Assembly: GCA_013397075.1 (NCBI GenBank)
Contig: VWZS01000159.1
Coordinates: 620,001-684,000 of the forward strand
Direction of reading: 5' to 3'
From: Rhabdornis inornatus
Lineage: Eukaryota > Chordata > Aves > Passeriformes > Rhabdornithidae
DNA length: 64,000 nucleotides
In this document: one piece after another, positions 46,301 through 56,300 of the stretch
Layout of the letters: each line of letters starts with the position of its first letter
Position numbering within the stretch: the stretch's first letter is position 1
Made by a program: the position numbers and the translations under genes
The notes under the pieces: model-generated
Database searches by the model: none
Seen by the model: only the letters and a program-made list of their open reading frames with translations
What the model was told of the DNA's origin: nothing

Positions 46301-49300
46301 AATAGATAACTGTCCAGCTATGCTGATAAGTGAAATAATTCTTACTCCTGCAGATAGAAATGCATCTGTTTAAAGCAAGGTGGACTTTAGATATTCTGCT
46401 ATACCTTAGCTCCTACCAAGCCCACTGGAAAACAACAGGCAGCTTGTCATTTGTAAATGAGAAGTAGCTGTGCTCTCAAAGCCTTTTGAGACCCTCACCA
46501 TTGTTTAAAACATACAGGTCATGGCACAAAGAGCAGGCTGGAAGACAGAGACACTTGGAAATCCACCATTTATGGTTCTCCCCTTCCCAGGGATGGGGCC
46601 TTTGTAAATTTTTTTTTCCTACACCACTACCCCCTCCACACCCCTGTCAAGTATGAAACCTGTTCACACCAGAACACGATGGATCACCACCTTGATAACA
46701 TTGAAGCAGATATTTCTCCCCAGCCAGCCCAGTTCCTCAGAGATCCCCTCATGCAGCCAACGCAGAGCAGCCACCAGCCATGGGGAGGAGTGTCACAGTG
46801 TTTTCCAGCAGGAGCAGCCCAGGAAATGTCATTCATAAGCACTGAATGGCCCCAGGTTCTGCGCCAGCCCAGCCACAGGATCGGGACTTGTCTGCACCTG
46901 GGTTGATTTCAGCTTGTTCAGCCACACCAGTGGTTGTTTAGTCAGCAGTAATTGCAGTTGGCTTTAGTTTAGGGTTGATATCCTGGGGGCTCTCGGCCGT
47001 TTCAGCTCCTGGGGAATGTGGCATGGCCAAACACAACCCCAGGCCATTCAATGGCAGCAGCTTGGGAAACAACTTCAGGGCGAGAGAGAACAGAACAACT
47101 GAGTAACCAGGGGCCAATGAAAAGCAGCAGTGCAGGCTGACCATGGCCAGATATAAAATCCAATCCCAGTGGCTGCAGGGCAGAGGAGGAAGAGTCAGCT
47201 CCACCATGGAGCATCACTGGGTACAGAGGGGCCTGAGCCCCTGCACTGCCCCCACCCCAGGCTGCTGTCCTGCTCTCACCCTGGCCTGGCTTCTGCAAGG
47301 TGTAAGCTGCCACCCTCAGGGTCAGGAGGGATGTGGAAGTGGGAGCTCAACCCCAGCCTGGAGGTGAAGGCATCAGGAAGGGTTACCCCTGCATAACAGA
47401 TTTTACTGTTTCTTTGAGGTTTTGCCTTATTAATTTGCACAATCTTTTTTTTTTCTTCTAACAGAACCACTAGTTTGGGCTATTAAATTGTTAAAATATT
47501 AACTGGATAATCAGTAAATTCCTGGCTTCACATTTAAGATGTGAAGGGACTCATAAGAAGCTTTTGAGGATGACAGGCAGACAGCAAAATCTAATTGCAC
47601 AGGAATGGAAGTGACTTTCAAGCTCCCATTCTGCAAAGCAAAACATTGACCTCAGCATCCATGTGTTAAAACCCCAACCCAACTGTGTTTTGAAGAGGGT
47701 ACAATGTTTTAATTCTTCATCCCTCCCCCCACCCATTTTTTTTTTGCTTTGGATGTAAAGCTTCTGCAGGATTGGTTGTGGGGATTGTTGTAATTGAAGG
47801 TTAAATTTGTATTTGCCATTCTGATATAAAAAAATTAAAAAGAAAAGATAGAAACTCTTTAGAGCAGCAAAAATCATGTGAATTTACTATATCTCTAGGA
47901 GTAAATAAACCTAGACAAAACCACATTTATCCTCCCCAGGGTTCTGATGGGTGTAGTGGCACTGTCTGTCCTCCAGCCATTGTCCAGCACCCCAGTGTTC
48001 ATTTCTGACACCTGACCAGATCAGGTATGATTTTACTTTATGAGAAGCTGAGGTCAAGGCAGAAAGGATGCACAGTCAGTGACATTAATCACTGTGACTT
48101 GGAGAGAGAGGCTGGTCAAAGCTGGCCTAAAATCTCTGCCTAGTTTGAGGCACCCTAAGTGCCACCACTGGGCCCCAGGGAGGGCAGGAAACAAACTTGC
48201 CTTCAGCATTACCTTGCTCATGTCCTCATCTTCCCTTAAATTGCACTCTTTAGAAACTGCTAATGTTAAAAATGTTTTTGTTTTTCCCCTTTCTTAGAAA
48301 ACAGCCAAACCCCAACCCCATAATGTTTGCTCAGCCCAAAGGCACATCTCCTCTGGCAAGACAGAGAAGAAATGCTCAAATGCTGTGCAAAAGCAAGAGA
48401 CAGGCCCAGCTCTGCCCTCCCTCTCACCCCAATACTAAACCTGTCTGAAGGTCAAACCCAACCTGTGTGTGCTCCTGGCCCAAGCAGTCACAGTGACTGT
48501 GCTGGATCCAACATCTGCTACACCTGTGGCTCCAGCCCATGCTTGCTGCTCATCAGGCACAGGAGCCTCTGGAAGCCCCAAACACACAGCTCTAACAAGC
48601 ACAGACACTCCTACAGCTACCTGAGGACATTTGTAACTTCACTCACCACCCCCAGTCTCAAAACCTGGCACAGAGCCCACCCCACCAAGCAATTTGGGGT
48701 TAGGGCAGCTGCTCACATCACCCAGAGGCTGGTGAGTGGTGGGATGGTGCAGCAAAGGGTGAGCCTGGCCCTCCCCTGAGCCAAAACAGAGCTGCTGGTG
48801 GTGTCTGACCCACTGGCTCAGCCTGTGCCTGCAGGGGTTAGGGAAGGTGTATTGGATGATGGGGAAGGAACAGGGAAAGTGGGAATCCATTAAAAACCTG
48901 CAATGCAACTGGAACAAACACCAAAGGTAAAAAGAAATCCCAAACAAAATGCGTCCTGTCCTCACATTCCCCCTGGTGGGTGCTGCCTTGAGCCAGTGCT
49001 CTGGGTAGGGACCCAGTGCCCATGGTGATCCCCACCAGCCCCTCTCTGCCCTAAGGCAGCTGCTTGAAGGGGCACAACCAGTCCCAAAGCTCCAATTAGT
49101 AAAACATCCCTGATCTTTCTTATTACCAAGAAAAAAAGAAAGGATCCCTGTCTATGGCTGGGGCCAGAGAAGGAGGAGGCAGCACAACTGTCTGTCACTC
49201 AGAGAATCCCACTGTGCATATTTGCATCTCTCTGTTACCTGCAATGGTACTGCACTGCAGGTAGAAATTGGACCATTGTTACTTGGGTAAAAAATGGCTT

Positions 49301-49958
49301 TCCAACTAGCATGCAAAGAAAAAGTACCCCAAACCCCAACCCCTAACACTCATTCCCAGTCACTTAGATGTAGGAAACCCACATTTCAAATTGTCATCAG
49401 CTACGAGCTCTAGTCAAGAAACCCACTTGTGACCTTTCCAAAGAAAAAGGGAGTCCTGCATTTTTGGGTCCAACAGCCACTGCCAAACTCTTTCAGTTCA
49501 ACCCACCAAACCTGCTCACGCTCCTGTGTACAGCCCTGGAAGTGAATGGCCATCTGCCCAGCTAGGAAGCACAGAGGAAGAACCCCAGAGCCCCTGGCTG
49601 CAGCCCGTGGGCCGTGCCAGGATCCCGGTGTGCCCGCGGCAGGAGCGGGCGCTGCCCGTGGCGCTGTCGGCAGCTCCGGCCGTGCCGGGGAACAAGGGCA
49701 GGGCAGTTGCATATTCCACTGGCAGCAGCAGCACAGCTGCCCTTGGAGGGCTCGGCCCAGTTCCCCTGGAGCCCTCTGCAAAGGCTGGTTTCAGCCTCAA
49801 GAGCCAGTTTGTGGCAATAACAAAAGTAAAACAATGAGGTATGGAAAGAAGGGCCCAGCATTGGGGAAAGACCAAGAAAGAAGAAAACAGCTCGAGCACT
49901 GCCAGAAATAGCAAACAACTGAAACCTTCTGAAAACGTGTTTCTCCTCCCTTTTCTTG

Positions 49959-49990
49959 TTTTTTTTTTTCCTTTTGTTTTTTTTTTTTTT
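49959..49990. repeat. Poly-T tracts
   Basis: Two runs of T (49,959-49,969 and 49,977-49,990) lie close together. On the GPC1 strand they are A-runs in the presumed 3' UTR and could act as false oligo-dT priming sites. Confidence 0.8.
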
Positions 49991-50014
49991 GCCAAGGTGA
50001 ATTAAATATGTCCT

Positions 50015-50044
50015 TTGGTTGGTTGGTTGGTTGGTTGGTTTTGG
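50015..50044. repeat. TTGG tetranucleotide repeat
   Basis: About seven uninterrupted TTGG units lie 49 bases downstream of the GPC1 stop codon. They read as CCAA units in the GPC1 transcript. Confidence 0.9.
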
Positions 50045-50092
50045 CTAAGTGAAGCCCTCAGCCACAGTCTGTTTCCTGGCTGTGCCAGTGAG

Positions 50093-50313
50093 TTACCGCC
50101 ACGAGTGCAGCGCGGCAGTGACAGCCACCGAGAGGAGGAGGAGGAGGGAGGCAGAAGGCAAAGATCTGCTGCTGGCCCCATTGACGCCGTGTCCAGACTG
50201 CTTAGGAATAGCGTGTGTTTCTGGCTGCCTGGTGCTGGGGTTCTTAGAAAGTCTTTTGCCACAGACGTCATCAGGACAGCTGTCCCCGCTCCCAGAGCCG
50301 CTCATGTCGTCAC
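50093..50313 (-). CDS. GPC1: GPC1 last exon (HS attachment and GPI signal)
   Basis: After CTCTGTGCAG the exon reads DDMSGSGSGDSCPDDVCGKR and ends with a hydrophobic stretch SASLLLLLSVAVTAALHSWR before the stop at 50,093-50,095. Three consecutive Ser-Gly pairs flanked by acidic residues are the glycosaminoglycan attachment sites, as in human SGSGSGD. The hydrophobic end is the GPI-anchor signal removed during processing. Confidence 0.95.
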
Positions 50314-53300
50314 CTGCACAGAGACACACGTGGGGTGAGCATACACTGCTTTCCTTATGGAAACCTTTCCTTATGGAAACCTTTCCTTTTCCTTATGGTG
50401 GGCAAGGCCTTCCCCTTGCTGCAACCCCAGCAGCTCTGGCCACCAGCCCTACCCCGGCCACCCCCTCCTCTCTGCATCCCTCAGTGTGGGATAGAAGCTC
50501 ATACCTGACCTCCTGCTTGCTTTAATCACCTGCTGCTGCAGCAGCTGGAAATTCTGGAGCAGACAGGAGCTATGGCCCTGTCAGCAGGGCTGGGACTGGA
50601 GACATCCCTGCAGGTTTCAGTAAGGCACAGTCTCTGGCCACCCCACAAGTTGGCTGCACTCAAGCAGTGCCTCAGCAGCCCCAGGCCAAAAGCCAGGCTT
50701 GCACAGCCGCTCCCTGCCCCCAGGGCCCAGCAGCAGTATCTGCAGGCACACCAGTGCAGGCTGCAGGGACACCAGTGCAGCTGCAAGGACACCTGTGCAG
50801 GCTGCAGGGACACCTGTGCATGCTGCAGGCACACCTGTGCAGGCTGCAGGACTGCTCAGCCCCTCTCACCCCCCTTGAACCTCTCTGGTTCTGCTACACT
50901 CACTTGTGTCTTGGAAGTCCACGTCGTTGCCATTGTTGGCGTTGCCCAGGCGGTTTGTCATGATCTTCAGCTGCATGATTTGCTGGCGAATGGTCATATC
51001 TGGCTTGGTGATGTCCACCTCCACCTCGGGGTTGTTAATCTGGTTAGCCAAGCCATCCCCCATCACTTCGGGCAGGTAACTGGGAAGGAAGGCAGAAGGT
51101 TTAGATGTCTCCCCCCGGCTCAGCTCACCTCTCCCTATAGACACCAGGGATAATCCAGGCTATGTGAACCCCAGAGAGGCTGCAGTCAGTGCCACTGACC
51201 TGTGGAACTGCCTCTGTAGCTGTGTTTGCTGGGAGGCAGCCCAGCTCTCTGGATGGCCAAGCCATGCTGCCATGGCCAGACCCCAGCAGAGGGGTCTCAG
51301 CTTGCAGGAGGTGGCTGGGTAGATGTGCAGCACCCCTGTCCCAGCATGGGGAGGGATTTCCTGCAGGAAAGGCAGAGGGCTTGGTCTCAGGCTGGTACCA
51401 ATGGACCCACTCCCCAATGGGAGTGACACTCCCCTATGGAAAATCTCTGTCCACATGGGAGGCTGAGGAGCATTTTAATCCCTGCTGGGTTAAATCCTGT
51501 GGAGACTGACACCCTGGGACCACTGAATGGCCCCAGCCCAATTTGACCAGACAGGCTCCCGGGGAAGCTTAATTTGCTGGAACTTGTCAACCAGAGCTGC
51601 ACTGCTGCCTTCCACAGTGCCCTGGTCCTTCTGCTCCTGCAGATCTGGGACACTGGTGGCAACAATGTGAAATATGGAAGAACTGAAGGTGTTTATTTCA
51701 GACTGGCAAAGTCAAGCCCAAGAGGTCTGTGGAGAGGAGAAAGGTGCATGTCCAGCAGCTGCCAATATCTCCTCAGCCATCCTTTAACCTTGGCTGGGGT
51801 AGGAACTGTTTCTGTAGCTGTTTGGTGTCACTCAGGTGCCTCCTCCCAGAGGGAACAGCATTTCAGAGCAGGTATGGATAGAGGGATGTGTATGTAATTC
51901 TCTGCAGCAGTTCTGGAGCTTGTGTGGTAAATCCAGCCCTGCTGCCTTCTGAGTGCATGTAGAATTGCAAAACTACTTCCTTAGTAGAAAACTACACAGT
52001 TATTTCATTGTGAGTGCATTTCAGTGCTTAACCCTCAACACACAGCAAAATGACACCAGGCTTCACATTCCCAGCTACAAGGTTTTCCAGAAATGCAGCA
52101 TTTCTATGGACAGGCCCAGACTGCTCACTCTGAACAAGTGGGGCTGGCTGTGATGATGTGTAAGTGCCTTTTCAAACCCTTCCTCTCATCCCAGATTGGT
52201 GCTCCTGGCACTGTGACCCACTCCATACCTGCCCTTGGTCATGCCATTCCAACATTTGTCATCTGATGCTGAGCTGGACATCACTTTTTTGCTGCACAGG
52301 CTGCTGGGCAGGGTGATCCAGTATGTCTTGAGAGCTGTCAGATTCCCTTTGGCATCTAAAACCTGTAAGCAAAAGCGATGTTCAGGCCCACAACAGCTCT
52401 GGGGTGCCCCAGGGTGGAGGAAAGTACAAGGATTCTGCCTATTTTTTGTTTTACCATCACAAAATCTGTTTTTATGCAAACAAGGATGTATCATCAACCT
52501 TCCCCTAAAGACCAATTATCAACCCAAGTGCCCAGAGCTAAAAGTTACATGCCAAGGACTGTTCCAGTACCACAAGACCAGTCAGGAAAAGACCATCAGA
52601 CTAGGAGCCTCTTCAGCTAAGTCTGGCACCAAATCCCTGGGAAATTGGTTATCAGCAACACAGACCCAACTCTGTGCAGAGGCAAGAAGATCAGGTCTGC
52701 TTGGGCTACACCAGCACTTGATGATCTGATCTTTTGCAGACGTGCAGCTCAGCAGCCCCCAGGGCAGCGTGACCTGACCTGCAGGACCAGGACCAGCTCC
52801 AGAGACAAACCCACCAGCATCTCCAGTACTTGTGCAGAGGATTTGGCTTCCAATGTCACCTTCCCCCGTCTCCTCTTGTCCTCACTGCTGGTGCCTTTTG
52901 TGCTGATTTTGGGATTTCCACAGCCTTGGAATACCTGAAAAACAAACCAAACTTTCTATCCCATGTTTCGATGCTACTCCTTTAATTATTTAACACTCCA
53001 CGGTTATGGGGTTTTTTTCCTTCTTAAACATGTTTATCCTTCCTATTGCCAAGATTCTCAGAGATTCTGGCTTAGTTTCTAGTGCCAGATGTGTTTTCAG
53101 CACATTGTAACTGGTTTTGGTTACTACTATCAAGTAAAATATTCAGCAGTAACACATGTTTTTGGATGAGCCGCCAATATTGATATTAAATTATTTATAG
53201 TAACTTGATCTGTTCTTCTTATGATTGGAAAATAAAATCCTGGGAAGAACAGGATGGGAGTTGCTCACACTCATTACATCAGTGGTGTGGGCTTCAAGAC

Positions 53301-56300
53301 TACAGAGTATGGGAGCTTCACTGATGGCAATAGACTGATGTGGGACTGTCCCCATGACTCCTGCAATCAACATCCACACTTGGGAAATCAATGTGCCTCC
53401 AACCAGGGCACTGCAAGGACAGCAGATGTGCCACAGTCTGTCAGATTGGATGTTTCAGAGGCAAAAGAGACAGCAGAACTGACTTATCTGTTATCTTCAG
53501 GTACCTCCTATCATCCTAACTACCTGCCCATGTGGGCTTTGTAGCCAGAGGGCAGCAGAAGCACTTGGAAGGTACAAATCCTCAGACCTGGCCTCTAGAT
53601 GAGATGAAGGGCATCCTAGAAACACCCCAGTTTCTCCCAGTCTCTGCATCACCAGTCCAGGCAGCCACACCTCTGCTGCAGATCACCAGGGCTGGGCAGC
53701 TGAACCTCACTGGTGGCAGGAGAGCTCAGAGGGCCAGGCTGGACAAAGCATCAGAGGTCAGGAGGGACTTTGTACTGTCAGTTGGAGTCAGAATATGCCA
53801 GCCTTTACAAAGAAAGCCACCTGATTTGAAAAGAGGGCTCCAAGCTTGTTGTGGTTGCCAGGCTGCTGTCAGAAGCTATTGATAAACATGACTTTGCCTG
53901 GTGTCCCCTTACAGCAGAGGAGTCAGGGCCTCAGACAGAGCTCTGCTGACACAGCTCGGGCCACCTGCTGACTGCACTGGCTCAGGGACTCTGACAGCCG
54001 AGTCCTAGCCTAGCCAGGAGTCCCCTGTCTGTGTGTCTGAGGGACATTCAGCCTCTAAAGGTCCCTCCTGGGGTGCCCTGCCCTGCTGAGCAGATGGATC
54101 TGATGACTCCAGCAGTTCAGCACCAAGCCAATTTGTTTGTTCATCAGTCTCGTTCACTCTGTGCAAAAAACCCACCCTGAAAACTGCATGTAGAGCATTT
54201 TCAATTTGGTTCTATCAAAACAAAACCTTGGTTTCACTGCTGTATCTTGCTGCCTATTGCTGCTGTTAGTAGACAGCCTCTTCCCAGGAGATAAAAGGAG
54301 GGAGGTGTCCAGGACAGGGACAGCTCCAGCACAGTGTGGTACCAAGGCGAACTTCTTACCACTCTAAATGCTTCAGGTGAGAAATGCAAACTACTGCTGG
54401 AGAAAGCACAACTCCAGCCGACTGAGGGAGTCAGTAATCTCCTGAATAATGAGAGCAAACAGGAGTTTGCAGACTCTGGTAGCTCCTGCTGCCTGAAATC
54501 CATGTGAGCCACAGGGAGAAAGGGAAGTGTGAGGAAGCAGGGAGAGTGTTCTGTGCTGGCCTGAACACAAGGCTTAGTACCACAAGTGCTCCTTTACAGT
54601 TTTACCCAGACCCCAGGACAGTCTGTGGCTGAGGTGGCACTGGGGCCCAGGGCCACTCCTGGCTCCTCTCACAGAATGCATTCCTTTGTGGAGGAGCACA
54701 TTCCATGCAGGTGGCTCAGGTGCAGCTGCAGTGACAGCTGCAGATCCAGCTCTGGGTGGCCAAGCCAGAGGCTGTGAAGTGCCCACCCTTTGCATAAAAA
54801 AGGGCACGGGGACCTGTGGCACCAGCCAGGTGACCAGGCACTGAGAGAGTGAGACTCCTGCATGCTTGAACTGTAAGGGAATAAAAGCCCAGGACTTTGT
54901 TGTCCTCAGAGGCACAAGCTGAAGCTTTTTTAGTGTTACTGTGCTGTGATAGATTGCTTTATGGAAGGAGAGATCTGAGACTGCCATGGGAAATATGGGA
55001 TTGAACCAGTGAGGAGACCTGGTCTGGCTATGTGAGTGGGGTGTGCAGGAGCCAAGCAGGGATCCAGGGGTTGTGACCTGCCACTCTTAGGGGCTGCAGT
55101 GACAGCCTCTGATGGTGGCAGTGTGGCTGCCAGACTGCCTCCTGACTGGTCAGACTGGAAGCTTACCTTAACAGCAGTGCCCCTGGCCTGGGTCATGTCC
55201 TTGGCTCTGAGATGGCCAGGACTGGTTTGGGACAGTCCTGAACTCAACTGAGAACAACATCCTTCATCTGATGGCTTTGCCATGCTCAAAATCAGAGCTC
55301 AGAGCTTTTCAGCTCCTGTCCTCTGCTACCTGTGCCACCAGCAGAGTGCTCCATTCACCTGGTCACCAGGTCATACTGAGGAGCTCATCAAACATGTTTG
55401 GTTGCTCCAATCAAACACCAGTTAGACTATTTAGCCCCTTTCATTGCATACAGATTTACTGTATTCCCCTTGGAAACACCTTCCTTTGCAGATGATACTA
55501 TGTTTTCCCACACCATGGATTTGCTTTTATGTGGAAAGCCTCAGTCTCACCTAACAAGGGAAGAAAGAACATTGCCTTTCATGTCAGAAAAGAAACCTAA
55601 CCCAGTACTTGGATGCACACTGCTGTTGGTGCTTTGATGTGTGCCAGTGAATTCCTGTTTGCCAAGCAATACTTCTGGCCCTTCCCTTATCCAAAACTCA
55701 GTTAGGACCTGCCCCACTTCTTTCATGTGCATTTCTGCCCTGACTGTGGGATAGCTGCAAGACCTGGGGGGTGTCTGGGCAAAAGGCAGGAGCCCTGGAG
55801 GGCTGCTTTTGTTCCCAAAGCTTCTCTTACCTGCAGCTACAGAGGTGACTGTGGTTAAGTGGATAAATATACTAAAAATAGAAGACCAACTGAAGAGACT
55901 TTCATGATACATACTTCATGGAAGACAGGTGAGCCCCAGGAGAGCCTGGTTTGTACTCTCCAGATGGACTGCCAGATTGCAGCTCTGTCCCACAGCACAA
56001 CCTGATAGCCCAGTATTTCCACTGCAGAAGATCCCCTCGAGGCAGGTTAAAGCAGCTGCCTCCTGTCACTGGGGACTGTGCACTTCATGCAAATGCCTCA
56101 GCTCAGCCAAAACATCTCAAAACTCTTCAGCACAGAGGCCCCTGACAGCAAATGGCACACGGCCCCCCGTCACTGTGTACACAGTGCCACCTCCTGTGCC
56201 TGTACCCAAAGGAGGCTGGCTGCATGTGGCAGGGAGCAAGATTTGGAAACACCTGCAAAAGTTTTTGCCTGTGTCAGATGGGTGGCAGGAAACCAAGGAA

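Larger units (their letters stand above)
43361..50092. other. Intergenic region between DUSP28 and GPC1, with presumed GPC1 3' UTR
   Basis: I recognised no exon of a known gene on either strand in this 6.7 kb. In human, ANKMY1 lies between GPC1 and DUSP28; I saw no ankyrin or MYND motif here. The right end should hold the GPC1 3' UTR. One 82-codon minus-strand frame (45,610-45,858) is open but has no family resemblance. Poly-T and TTGG repeats lie at the right edge. Confidence 0.5.

Noticed and set aside
50572..51153. Plus-strand 193-codon frame with Cys-rich repeats
   Set aside because: It is made of the 21-bp minisatellite and the antisense of a GPC1 exon.
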